Positions 17,310-25,695 of a stretch of DNA of 64,000 nt are shown one piece after another. Numbering within the stretch: the first letter of the stretch is position 1; each line of letters starts with the position of its first letter. The DNA lies in the NCBI GenBank assembly GCA_029555415.1, contig JAKPSI010000042.1:1-64000 (forward strand), read 5' to 3'. The position numbers were made by a program, and so were the translations under genes. The DNA is from Bacteroidota bacterium. GTDB taxonomy: Bacteria; Bacteroidota; Bacteroidia; Chitinophagales; Chitinophagaceae. The notes below the pieces were generated by a model. It saw only the letters and a program-made list of their open reading frames with translations. It ran no database searches and had not been told where the DNA came from.

Positions 17310-19688
17310 ATGATTTCCGCCATTTGCAGAAAATTCCTGCCGCTTTTATTTTTAATATCCGCCCTTGACTCCATCGCACAGGTAAATCTCCATGCCGGTG
17401 AACTGGAGCTGTCGGTCACCGGTTCGGGGATGATCCATTCCATTCGTAACACCCGCACCGGAAAAGATTATTTGTATGCGGATACCCTGCATCCCTTGCT
17501 GACACTAGTCAGTGGTAACCAACGACTACTTCCGCAATCGGTGAAAGCCAGGTCCGGCGGATCCTTGCTCACTTTGGGTTTCATGGAAAGCGCGGTGAAT
17601 ATCGATATCGCGGTCACGGCAAAGCACGACTATCTTAAACTGACCATCCGACGAGCCGAGCCCGCAGCGAAGATCGATGCGGTGATCTGGGGACCTTTCC
17701 CCACAACAATAAAAGATACGGTCGGTGAAGTGATCGGTGTCGTGCGCGATCAGCAGGCTGCGATCGGTATGTTCGTACTGAATGTAAAGACCATGGGTGG
17801 CGACCTGCCCAATAGTGAGGGCAGCAGCTGGTCGCGTGGCATCGCGGCCAGAACACAAAGCTGGGGCAGCAGCCTGCAGGCTTATGCCATCAACCGCAGC
17901 AAACCCAGGAATGTAGATGCCTGGGGCGGCGTATTCAAAAATATGCCGGTGCCGGTCATGAAAGGCGAAACGGTCGTGGGTTCCTCCATCGCACTGTTCT
18001 CCTGTTCCAATGCGGAAGTACTGGACCGGCTCGATGCGATCTCAGTCGCGGAGAAACTGCCACATCCCACTTATAAAAAGACATGGCTCAAAAGATCCGA
18101 ACTCTTCGGGAAGTCTTATCTCATTTCCTCCTTCGGCGAAAAAGAGATCGATGAAATGATCGGGTACACCAAAAGGGCCGGGCTCTTTTCGTTGTATCAT
18201 GAAGGGCCCTTTCAGAGCTGGGGACATTATATCCTCGATTCTACTGCATTTCCAAACGGTCCGGCTGGCCTGAAAGCCTGTGCTGACAAGGCACACGCGG
18301 CAGGGATCCTGTTCGGCGTGCATACGCTGACCAATTTCATCAATACCAACGACCCGTATATCACACCTATACCGGATGAACGACTGAGTCTGACCGGTTC
18401 GTCCGTTTTAGTGAATGGCATCGATGCGTCCGTTAAGGAGATCGAAGTGGCGTCGCCTGAGTATTTCAAACAGGAAGAGAATAATAATCTGCATACGGTG
18501 AAGATCGGGAAGGAACTGGTGCGGTACCGGGCAGTGACAGACGTTGCGCCTTTTAAATTGATCGATTGTCAGCGCGGTGCATTCGGCACTGTTGCAACAG
18601 CTCATGCAAAAGGGGAGCAGGCGGGCAAACTGATGGACCATGCCTATCAGGTGTTCTTCCCTGATCTGGATCTGCAGCGGGAGATCGCGGGCAATATCGC
18701 GAAACTGTTCAATGCCACCGGTGTGGATCATTTCGATCTGGACGGGCATGAAGGTTGTCTGTCGTCCGGACAAGGTGATTACGCGCTGGAATTATTCGCG
18801 CAGGATGTATATCAGCAGATGGATCATGAGTTCATCTGCGGAACCAGCAACAGCAAGACATTCTTCTGGAACATCGGTGCCTATTATAACTGGGGCGAGC
18901 CCTGGTACGGCGGATTCAATGAAAGCATGCAGCAATACCGTATCGATAATCAGGGATTGTTCGACCGGAACTATATGCCGCATATGCTCGGCTGGTATTT
19001 GTTAGCCGAGAAAACGACCTTGCCTGAAATGGAGTGGATGCTTGCCCGCGCGGCAGGCTATAACGCGGGATTCGCCATGGTGGCGCGTCCCCAGGCTTTG
19101 CGCGCCAATCCCATCTCCGGCCCATTGCTGGATGCCATCCGCGAATGGGAAGCCGCACGGAATGGCCACGCATTCAGCGCTGCGCAGCAGGCATTGCTGA
19201 AAGACCCGAAGCAGGAATTCCATCTGGAAAAATTATCCGAAGGCAGCTGGAAACTCTGGCATTACAATACTTCCGCTGTTTTCACCCGGGAGAAAAAAGT
19301 AAGACAACCGGGTGAGCCGGTTTTCAGTACGTTCAGTTATGATCAACCTTTTGCGGAGCAACCGTTGCAATTCCGTATGCAGGTGATTGGAACATCAGGC
19401 AGCATCAGCAAGATCCGTATCCAGGCCGATCATTATAATGACATCCTCATTCCGATAGAGCTGAAAGCAGGGCAGAGCATCATTTGCGACGGTACAGCCG
19501 ACATCCGCATCTTTGATGAGAAAGGTAAAGCGGCCGGTGTCTATCATTTACCAGCGGCTCCTGTTACCTTACCTGCCGGTAAACATTCGCTTCAGTTCGA
19601 TTGCAGTTTCAATGAAGGAGATGCACCGGTGGCAACACTGCAGGTGAAATACCTCGACAGTAAAGAAGCAGTGTCATTGAAAAAATGA
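17310..19688 (+). CDS. Secreted glycosidase-like TIM-barrel protein of unassigned family
   Basis: 792 residues. Signal peptide to about SIAQ (residue 24). An N-terminal beta-sandwich (about 25-260) precedes a (beta/alpha)8-like region: GYTKRAGLFSLYHEGPF, GLKACADKAHAAGILFGVHTLTNF, and VDHFDLDGHEGC, which carries the most likely catalytic Asp. GEPWYGGFNESM and LARAAGYNAGFAM follow, and a C-terminal beta domain starts at about 660. The layout is that of a retaining or alpha-type glycosidase, but I cannot place it in a numbered GH family. Stop codon abuts the stop of the convergent GNAT gene. Confidence 0.7.
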   Translation: MISAICRKFLPLLFLISALDSIAQVNLHAGELELSVTGSGMIHSIRNTRTGKDYLYADTLHPLLTLVSGNQRLLPQSVKARSGGSLLTLGFMESAVNIDIAVTAKHDYLKLTIRRAEPAAKIDAVIWGPFPTTIKDTVGEVIGVVRDQQAAIGMFVLNVKTMGGDLPNSEGSSWSRGIAARTQSWGSSLQAYAINRSKPRNVDAWGGVFKNMPVPVMKGETVVGSSIALFSCSNAEVLDRLDAISVAEKLPHPTYKKTWLKRSELFGKSYLISSFGEKEIDEMIGYTKRAGLFSLYHEGPFQSWGHYILDSTAFPNGPAGLKACADKAHAAGILFGVHTLTNFINTNDPYITPIPDERLSLTGSSVLVNGIDASVKEIEVASPEYFKQEENNNLHTVKIGKELVRYRAVTDVAPFKLIDCQRGAFGTVATAHAKGEQAGKLMDHAYQVFFPDLDLQREIAGNIAKLFNATGVDHFDLDGHEGCLSSGQGDYALELFAQDVYQQMDHEFICGTSNSKTFFWNIGAYYNWGEPWYGGFNESMQQYRIDNQGLFDRNYMPHMLGWYLLAEKTTLPEMEWMLARAAGYNAGFAMVARPQALRANPISGPLLDAIREWEAARNGHAFSAAQQALLKDPKQEFHLEKLSEGSWKLWHYNTSAVFTREKKVRQPGEPVFSTFSYDQPFAEQPLQFRMQVIGTSGSISKIRIQADHYNDILIPIELKAGQSIICDGTADIRIFDEKGKAAGVYHLPAAPVTLPAGKHSLQFDCSFNEGDAPVATLQVKYLDSKEAVSLKK

Positions 19689-20141
19689 TCAGGGGAGTTG
19701 TTTTTGCATGCAGACGCTGTTCTCCACACCTGCATATTTGCCATAGTTGGGGATACGGGCATAACCGGAACTTTCGTACAGACTGATAGCAGCGGGTTGT
19801 TTCAGACCTGTCTCCAGGATGGTATGGGTATGACCGGTCTCTTTCGCCCATTTTTCCAGTTCGTTCAAAACCTGTCTGGACAGGCCTTTTCCGCGATGAC
19901 CCGGTAACACGAACATCCGCTTCACTTCCACCGTTCCTTCTTCATAGGCACGAAAAGCACCGCAGGCAACGGGTATCCCGTTCTCATACGCCAGTACCAC
20001 ATGCCGGATCATATCGGTTTTGTTCAGTTGGGCATAGAATGCATGCTCATCGCCGTCGAGGAATGCAAGCTCCGCGTCGAGGAGTTTGACGAGTTCCTGA
20101 AAATCAGGGTCGGTTGATTCGGTGCGTTTCAAATGAATCAT
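19689..20141 (-). CDS. GNAT-family N-acetyltransferase
   Basis: 150 residues. The acetyl-CoA loop is VKRMFVLPGHRGKGLSRQVLNELEKWA (Q/RxxGxG/A type) with the following ILETGLKQPAAISLYESSGY. Small-molecule or protein amine acetylation is the family activity; the substrate is unknown. Convergent with the glycosidase-like gene with no bases between stops. Confidence 0.85.
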   Translation of the reverse strand: MIHLKRTESTDPDFQELVKLLDAELAFLDGDEHAFYAQLNKTDMIRHVVLAYENGIPVACGAFRAYEEGTVEVKRMFVLPGHRGKGLSRQVLNELEKWAKETGHTHTILETGLKQPAAISLYESSGYARIPNYGKYAGVENSVCMQKQLP

Positions 20142-20152
20142 AAAGGACTTAG

Positions 20153-20241
20153 GAATTTTGAATTTTGAATGTTGAGATTTGAATTTAGGACACTGTCAAA
20201 TAGAACGGAATTCAGCATTCAAAATTCAACATTTAAAATTT
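20153..20241. repeat. AT-rich hairpin element, 22-nt loop (copy 1)
   Basis: Left arm 20153-20186 (GAATTTTGAATTTTGAATG type) and right arm 20209-20241 are inverted copies matching at roughly three quarters of positions. The 22-nt loop contains ACACTGT-NNN-ATAGAACG. The element at 20601-20690 has the same loop words in the same orientation and the same AATTCAGC-TTCAAAATTCAA continuation, so the two are homologous. Confidence 0.7.
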
Positions 20242-20249
20242 CTTCAACT

Positions 20250-20591
20250 TCAGGACATTAACATCTTTATCGCTTCCTCCGGATCTTCCACCTCAATAAT
20301 AAGTCTCTTATAATGCTCATCCCTCAGATCGATCGCGATGGCTTTATCCGTGTGTACCACATCGCAGAAGATGGTACCCTCATCTGCCCAGTAGGTACCG
20401 GCCGTGATGAGGCCTGGAACATGCGTACCGGGCATGCGCAACCCGATCATGCCTTTCAGGTTCTTATCATTCGGATACGCTTTCACGATATGCTCTGTGG
20501 GTATCGTTAAACTGCTTTTCAGCGCCCAGAGTTTGTGTAATCCGTTGATCGTGAAAATGAAGTTGGAAGAGTCTTTTGTAATACTAACCAT
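20250..20591 (-). CDS. Small PH-like-fold protein of unknown function
   Basis: 113 residues from the ATG of MVSITKDSSN; the longer frame starts inside repeat DNA. The chain FIFTINGLHKLWALKSSLTIPTEHIVKAYPN, then MPGTHVPGLITAGTYWADEGTIFCDV and IAIDLRDEHYKRLIIEVEDPEEAI, looks like a bacterial PH-type beta-sandwich with a C-terminal helix. No catalytic motif. The gene sits between two direct copies of a roughly 90-bp hairpin element. Confidence 0.7.
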   Translation of the reverse strand: MVSITKDSSNFIFTINGLHKLWALKSSLTIPTEHIVKAYPNDKNLKGMIGLRMPGTHVPGLITAGTYWADEGTIFCDVVHTDKAIAIDLRDEHYKRLIIEVEDPEEAIKMLMS

Positions 20592-20600
20592 AAAGGGATG

Positions 20601-20690
20601 AAATTTTGAATTTTGAGATTTGAATTTTGAATTGATGAACACTGTTGCATAGAACGTAATTCAGCTTTCAAAATTCAAAATTCAACATTT
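20601..20690. repeat. AT-rich hairpin element, 24-nt loop (copy 2)
   Basis: Arms 20601-20633 and 20658-20690 are inverted copies. The loop carries ACACTGT-NNN-ATAGAACG as in the copy at 20153-20241. The right arm reaches the TAA stop (20689-20691) of the esterase gene. Being in direct orientation on both sides of the PH-like gene, the two elements could recombine and delete it. Confidence 0.7.
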
Positions 20691-21450
20691 ACTTCTTTTG
20701 CCGAAACATCCATTCTAAGATCATCTCGTCACTATACGCAGCGATCCAGCTGAAATGTCCTGTTTCGGGATATTGCGTGAAACCCGGTTTGGCACCGGCT
20801 TTGGTGAGGGCATTGAGCATATCGAGTGACATTTGCGGGGGTACGGCCGGGTCCTCTGAACCGGTCACGATCCAGGTGGGCACATGTGCGAAAGTGGCCG
20901 CTTTGGTGGGATCTCCGCCACCGCAAACCGGTACGGCTGCCGCGAAGAGTTTCGGATAACGGGCCAGCGCATCGAAGGTACCGAAGCCGCCCATGGAGAG
21001 GCCGGTGATATAAATACGGTTGGTATCGACCGGCATCGTCTTGATCATTTGCTGGATGAGTCCGTACAACAGGTCCATGGAAGTGGTAGGATTGGCTTCC
21101 ATGCTGATCTTACTCTTGCCGCGGAAGGTTGACCAGTCCTGGTTCTCCGGACATTGTGGAGCCACTACCAGCGCAGGGTGCATCTTCATATTGTGATCGG
21201 TCGCGAAGTTCATCACACCCCATTTCAGTTGTGCTTCATTGTCATTCCCGCGTTCACCTGAACCGTGCAGGAAGATCACGAGCGGGTATTTGCGGCTGAG
21301 ATCGTAGTCGGGGTACAGCAGACGGTAACGAAGGGTATCGCCCTTGCCGTTCGTGAAATTTTCTTTGCTGAAGAGGGAGGGCTGGGCGTAAAGTGCACCG
21401 GAACCGGCAATGAAAAAGAGAACGAGGGTGATGAGTTTGCGTAATGTCAT
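20689..21450 (-). CDS. Secreted esterase/prolyl-oligopeptidase-like alpha/beta hydrolase
   Basis: 253 residues. Signal peptide to about LYAQ (residue 23). LVIFLHGSGERG supplies the oxyanion region, GLSMGGFG the serine nucleophile, GSEDPAVPP the acid and PETGHFSW the histidine. It belongs to the secreted dienelactone-hydrolase/feruloyl-esterase-like group often annotated as phospholipase or prolyl oligopeptidase. Substrate likely a small ester or polysaccharide-linked ester (inference). Its stop lies at a repeat arm. Confidence 0.85.
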   Translation of the reverse strand: MTLRKLITLVLFFIAGSGALYAQPSLFSKENFTNGKGDTLRYRLLYPDYDLSRKYPLVIFLHGSGERGNDNEAQLKWGVMNFATDHNMKMHPALVVAPQCPENQDWSTFRGKSKISMEANPTTSMDLLYGLIQQMIKTMPVDTNRIYITGLSMGGFGTFDALARYPKLFAAAVPVCGGGDPTKAATFAHVPTWIVTGSEDPAVPPQMSLDMLNALTKAGAKPGFTQYPETGHFSWIAAYSDEMILEWMFRQKK

Positions 21451-21574
21451 GGTTGAGATGATTAGGTTATGAAGGTAGTGAAAAGTGAGACCTCATGAGG
21501 AATGATTCAACGGATCGCACGTTTTCTGTACCTTTTTATCTTATCTGAATGTGTTGAAATTCAGATGTGGTATT

Positions 21575-22246
21575 TTACCACTCACAGAAATCACCCGTCT
21601 CTACATTCCAGAATGTATCTGTTTCAAAATCACTGTTCACGAATTCATAAATACCCTGCGCCGACTGTTCAGGAGAAAGCCGTCCATGGATATTGGTCGG
21701 GGAGAGGGTGGTCCTCACCCAGCCGGGATGCAAGGCCGCAACAAGAAAAGTGCCCCTGTATTTTTCAGCGAGGATCCTTGTGTACATATTCAGTGCGGCT
21801 TTCGACATGCGGTAAGCCGGTGAATCGGTGCCGGTACACAAAGCCACCGATCCCATTTTGGAAGAGATGTTGATGATCTTACCGCCCTTTTTGATAAAGG
21901 GCAGCATGGCTTCCGTAAAGAATACGGTGCCTTCGGTATTTACCGCGAAAGTTTCGTGATAAGTCGTAGTGTCCGGTTTAACTGCATTCAGATCCGGACC
22001 CACACCTGCATTGTTGATCAGGATATCGAATTGTATACCCTTTTCTTTTATCTCCCCGACAGACCGTTTGATACTGCTAGGATCCGATAGATCAAGGGCC
22101 AGTGAATGGAAGTCTGAATACTGTAAATCTGCATACTGAATTCTTCTCGATGCGGCAGTAACGGCAAATCCTTTTTCCAGGAAAAGCTTTGTGAGTGCGA
22201 ACCCGATGCCTTTGCTCGCACCGGTGATGAGGACGTGTTGTTTCAT
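21575..22246 (-). CDS. Short-chain dehydrogenase/reductase
   Basis: 223 residues. NAD(P)-binding TGASKGIG, NNAG in ILINNAGVGPD, catalytic Ser in INISSKMG and the Tyr-x3-Lys pair in AYRMSKAAL. Followed by HPGWVRTTL. All catalytic residues are present; the substrate is unknown. Eight nt behind the CPBP-family gene on the same strand. Confidence 0.9.
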   Translation of the reverse strand: MKQHVLITGASKGIGFALTKLFLEKGFAVTAASRRIQYADLQYSDFHSLALDLSDPSSIKRSVGEIKEKGIQFDILINNAGVGPDLNAVKPDTTTYHETFAVNTEGTVFFTEAMLPFIKKGGKIINISSKMGSVALCTGTDSPAYRMSKAALNMYTRILAEKYRGTFLVAALHPGWVRTTLSPTNIHGRLSPEQSAQGIYEFVNSDFETDTFWNVETGDFCEW

Positions 22247-22254
22247 AAATAAGG

Positions 22255-22968
22255 TCAGATGAAATTATTGAAAACCGGCGGATCATCCTGCTTTCTTTTC
22301 TTCAGCAGCCAGAAACCCAGTCCCCAAATGAGCAGCATGGGTAGCAGCAGCATGGTGAAATATGCCGCATAGGAAACCGTAACTTCCACATCCGGCGCAG
22401 TTCTGATGAGAAGCTGTTTGCCGATCACCGTATTGGAGAAGATGACACTCTGCACCGCATTCCAGCCCATGTGAAGGGCGATGGGGATGTAGAGTGACCA
22501 GGACTTTGCATATCCATAAGCATAAACCGCACCCATGATGCCGGTGGTGACGAAGGTGATCAGCATCTGCATCGGATCACCCAGTACTTCATGTGAGAAC
22601 CAGTGATAGATGCCGAAAGCAGTAGCGGAAATGAGAATGGCTTTCAACATGCCGAGTTTCTTCAGCAGGATATAGAACAGGATGCCACGGAAGATGAGTT
22701 CTTCAAACAGTACGGACTTTAGATTCCACCAAAACCCTTCCGCCACTACATTCCATGATAAATCCGGATTGAGCTTCCATGATTGCTGCGCGATGAGGTG
22801 CTGCATCAGGAAAACAGATGTACTGCAGCCAGCAGCGAGTAAAAAGAAAAAGAAAAAGTCAGACAGCCGTCTTTTTGAGGGCATCAGTCCCAGTACGGAC
22901 AAATTTCCCTTTTCAAATAACCAGGCGAAGAGCCAGGTGAGCGCGAGTTGGATGATTATACCGGCCAT
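22255..22968 (-). CDS. CPBP-family intramembrane metalloprotease
   Basis: 237 residues with about six membrane helices. Motif 1 EELIFRG, motif 2 GIYHWFSHE and motif 3 HMGWNAVQS carry the Glu and His ligands of the CPBP (Abi/Rce1) glutamic-type intramembrane proteases. Substrates of bacterial members are mostly unknown. Starts 9 nt after the class C hydrolase gene, so probably cotranscribed. Confidence 0.9.
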   Translation of the reverse strand: MAGIIIQLALTWLFAWLFEKGNLSVLGLMPSKRRLSDFFFFFLLAAGCSTSVFLMQHLIAQQSWKLNPDLSWNVVAEGFWWNLKSVLFEELIFRGILFYILLKKLGMLKAILISATAFGIYHWFSHEVLGDPMQMLITFVTTGIMGAVYAYGYAKSWSLYIPIALHMGWNAVQSVIFSNTVIGKQLLIRTAPDVEVTVSYAAYFTMLLLPMLLIWGLGFWLLKKRKQDDPPVFNNFI

Positions 22969-22977
22969 GATGTAATA

Positions 22978-24141
22978 TCACTCTTTTTCATCATCCGCCC
23001 TGATCCAGCCTGCAGAAAAAGTATCGATGATCCTGAATGCTAGTTGATTCCAGATGATCTCTTTCGGATGGAGTGCATTAGCCAATATCACCAGACCGAA
23101 ATCATTGGCTGGTGAAACGATCAGCGTTGCGCAATAGCCGGGGTCATTGCCCACATGGAACATGTACTTTCCGTATTTTTTGGAATGGACGACCCACCAA
23201 CCCAGACCGATCGACGTTTCATGCGGGGGGATGAATTCATGGGTGGTCCACATGTCATCCAGTGTATTTTTTTTCAGGACACTCCCAGCTGTATTCCCTT
23301 TGTAAATGGAAAGATTATGAAGCATCCACAGGCAGAGATCATAACTATTGGAGTTCAGGTTGCCGCAGGGCTTGTCCTGCGGAATATCCGGGTAATAGCC
23401 TGAAGGGTGTACCTGATGTGTGATCCAGCTTCTGGCATGCGGCGTACTGCGCCGTTCAGTGGCGATGCTGTCGATAAAAAAACTACTGTGTATCATGCCA
23501 ACAGGCTGCAGTATATGCTCCTGTACATAGTTACTGTAGTTTTTACCGCTGACCCGTTCGATCACCAGGCCAAGGATGTCAAAGCCGGTATTACTGTATG
23601 TTTTCGAACTCAGTTGTACACCCGGAGGGAAGCTCAGTTTTTTCTTACTGAGTTTTTGCGCGAAAAGGGTTAATGCAAGGCTATCATGTGCGGGCCGGAT
23701 GAAATGTTTGTTGGCGATATTGGGAAGTCCTGAAGTATGGGTAAGGATCTGACGAATTGTGATGTCACGGTAGCGCGGATCCCTCATCCTGAATTCAGGT
23801 ACATAGTCGGTCAGATTTTTGCTGATGTCGATCATTCCGTCTTCCACCAGTTGCATGATTGCAGTGGTAGTGAATAATTTGGAGATGGAGCAAGTGAGGA
23901 AATTCGTGAGACTGTCGACCGGTTCTGCTTTTCCTTTTGTTCGGGTGCCATAACCTTGCATATAGAGGATCCTTCCATTCTTTACGATGCCGATGGAGAC
24001 TCCCGGTATCCGCTCCTCCTGCATGGTTTTGTTGACCAGCGAATCAATGGAGCCGAAAACGGTTTGCCCCATGGTCTGCATGCTGAACGTAGTGAACAGG
24101 AGCATGAGGAACAAAAATCGAATGGGGCTTAACATTTTCAT
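22978..24141 (-). CDS. Secreted serine hydrolase, class C beta-lactamase family
   Basis: 387 residues. Signal peptide to about TMGQ (residue 26). SxxK nucleophile motif CSISKLFT, YSN tyrosine in KTYSNTGFD, and a C-terminal HVGNDPGYCA corresponding to the third (KTG/HxG) motif. Such proteins are usually periplasmic D-amino-acid or ester hydrolases rather than true beta-lactamases. It has the typical phrase VPGVSIGIVKNGRILYMQGYG in variant form. Confidence 0.9.
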   Translation of the reverse strand: MKMLSPIRFLFLMLLFTTFSMQTMGQTVFGSIDSLVNKTMQEERIPGVSIGIVKNGRILYMQGYGTRTKGKAEPVDSLTNFLTCSISKLFTTTAIMQLVEDGMIDISKNLTDYVPEFRMRDPRYRDITIRQILTHTSGLPNIANKHFIRPAHDSLALTLFAQKLSKKKLSFPPGVQLSSKTYSNTGFDILGLVIERVSGKNYSNYVQEHILQPVGMIHSSFFIDSIATERRSTPHARSWITHQVHPSGYYPDIPQDKPCGNLNSNSYDLCLWMLHNLSIYKGNTAGSVLKKNTLDDMWTTHEFIPPHETSIGLGWWVVHSKKYGKYMFHVGNDPGYCATLIVSPANDFGLVILANALHPKEIIWNQLAFRIIDTFSAGWIRADDEKE

Positions 24142-24177
24142 TGAACGTTTGGAGCTTGGGAATATTGCAGGTTTAAA

Positions 24178-24936
24178 TTATTCCTTCAATGTCGCTTTGC
24201 ACAATAAAGTTCGTATTTCATTGGCTATGATCACCACCCCATATGTATCAGGGCCCTGGTCTTTAAATTTTCCGGTAAATCGAAGTGGTGTAAAATGTTT
24301 ATCCTCGTTCCCCGGTCCGGTGAAACCCATCAAAACAACCTTATCCCGGATCAATAAGTCGAGATCACTTGCTTTCCAGTCTGAACCTTGGATATTCGGG
24401 ATCCGATCAAGGTCTCGCCTGAATTCAATTTTGATCTTTTCGTCAACTTTATAATTGAATTGTATTCCGGGTTTCCATTTTTTAAGGAGTTGCAGCGCAA
24501 AATGTTCATATTCCTTTCCGGATATAGTTTGAATGGGAATAAATCTATCCGCCAGTCCGGTCTTTTTAATGGTCAAAGCAGGACCTTCTCCTTTAGCATA
24601 TTTCCTGAAACGATCTATCGAATGCACTGCCTGACCATATTCATTCAGTCCCATGGTCAGAATGACTTTTCCGGATTGTTGAATGGCGGCTTCTAACAAT
24701 GAATCCTGATCGCCATCTTTTGCTTGCTGGAACCATGCATCAAGTCCAATAACGGCAGGATGGCAGCTGTCTGCAATACGTATCATTCTCGCAATCGCAG
24801 CCCGGTCGCCTGTTCCGATATTGATGATCACGATATCCGGGTCGGCCTTATAGTCAAGTTTAACATCAGGGATGTCGCAACCAGCAAAGAGGGAAAAGAA
24901 GGACATCATGATCAAACCTCTGCTAATGGATCGCAT
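24178..24936 (-). CDS. Stand-alone CHASE2-like lipoprotein
   Basis: 252 residues. N-terminal lipobox LFAGC at about residue 20. PDIVIINIGTGDRAAIARMI and PAVIGLDAWF open the domain, and RDKVVLMGFTGPGNEDKHFTPL with GPDTYGVVIIANEIRTLL closes it, the pattern of CHASE2 sensory domains. CHASE2 is normally the extracytoplasmic part of adenylate cyclases or kinases; here no transmembrane anchor or output domain follows. So it would be a periplasmic, lipid-anchored sensor or binding module. Divergent from cytochrome c. Confidence 0.65.
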   Translation of the reverse strand: MRSISRGLIMMSFFSLFAGCDIPDVKLDYKADPDIVIINIGTGDRAAIARMIRIADSCHPAVIGLDAWFQQAKDGDQDSLLEAAIQQSGKVILTMGLNEYGQAVHSIDRFRKYAKGEGPALTIKKTGLADRFIPIQTISGKEYEHFALQLLKKWKPGIQFNYKVDEKIKIEFRRDLDRIPNIQGSDWKASDLDLLIRDKVVLMGFTGPGNEDKHFTPLRFTGKFKDQGPDTYGVVIIANEIRTLLCKATLKE

Positions 24937-25022
24937 GTTCCAGAAGTTTTTTTCATTAATGTCATCATCAAATGTAAATAAAAGATATATAACGCCGGTT
25001 TTGACAATTCAGTGACGTATAC

Positions 25023-25038
25023 TGTGATCTTCATCACG
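25023..25038. promoter_or_regulatory. Possible Crp/Fnr-family operator
   Basis: TGTGA-N6-TCACG, with the inner palindrome GTGAT-CTTC-ATCAC. It fits the TGTGA-N6-TCACA form bound by Crp/Fnr regulators. Lies in the intergenic space between the CHASE2-like lipoprotein and cytochrome c genes, about 115 nt upstream of the latter. Only one half-site base deviates, but a single match can be chance. Confidence 0.35.
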
Positions 25039-25153
25039 GCGTAGTGATGAGGCACATTGAAATTTGTGATGACCGTCAGTGTATTCGCGGTGTGAACGGG
25101 TCTAATTTTAGGTTCAGAAAGTTCTTTGTTTACTCACCCTTTAAAACAGGTTT

Positions 25154-25591
25154 ATGAAACAGTTCCTGATCCTATTCACCGTCGCGGCTTTCGCCGCTTT
25201 CTCCTTCGGTTTTATGACAGCCCAGGGCGACCCCTGGAATGTGCCCGATAATTTTAAAAGCCTGAAAAATCCTGTAACTCCCGATAAGGCATCGCTGGAT
25301 GCCGGTAAAGTGCTGTATAATTCGTACTGTGTGTCCTGCCATGGTCAGGATGGGAAAGGCAATGGCAAACGTGCCTTGAAACTGAATAATACTCCGGTCG
25401 ATTTTACATTGGCTTCGATGAAAACGCATGGTGACGGAGAGATCCTGTATGTGGTCTACTCAGGCCACCGCGAAATGCCCGGCTTCAAGAAGAAATTACT
25501 GCCTGGTAAAGAAGAAGTGACGACCGGTAGTTTTGGTAAGACCCGTAACCCGGGTGATCTCGTTAACTACGTAAGGAATTTCGCGAAGTGA
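25154..25591 (+). CDS. Secreted cytochrome c (monoheme)
   Basis: 145 residues. Signal peptide to about MTAQ (residue 24). Heme-attachment motif CVSCH with the surrounding LYNSYCVSCHGQDGKGNG, and the distal methionine in HREMPGFKKKL. Class I cytochrome c in the periplasm, electron carrier. Not linked to an oxidase or other respiratory gene in this window. A possible Crp/Fnr site lies upstream and a strong terminator hairpin downstream. Confidence 0.9.
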   Translation: MKQFLILFTVAAFAAFSFGFMTAQGDPWNVPDNFKSLKNPVTPDKASLDAGKVLYNSYCVSCHGQDGKGNGKRALKLNNTPVDFTLASMKTHGDGEILYVVYSGHREMPGFKKKLLPGKEEVTTGSFGKTRNPGDLVNYVRNFAK

Positions 25592-25657
25592 AATGAAACG
25601 GTGATGTGGCAAATACTCCCGATCCGTACTTAGTAAGTGAGGGAGTTCGTTTTGAAG

Positions 25658-25691
25658 AAAAGTCCTGGTGTTGATGCCGGGACTTTTTTTA
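25658..25691 (+). terminator. Rho-independent terminator after cytochrome c
   Basis: AAAAGTCCTGG at 25658-25668 pairs with CCGGGACTTTT starting at 25677 around an 8-nt loop, followed by a T run. The A run before it allows use from the minus strand too, for the membrane-protein gene ending at 25696. Confidence 0.75.
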
Positions 25692-25695
25692 TCCG

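Noticed and set aside
22978-24141. Annotation of the serine hydrolase as a beta-lactamase resistance gene
   Set aside because: Only family motifs are present; secreted members of this family are mostly esterases or peptidases, so no resistance claim is made.
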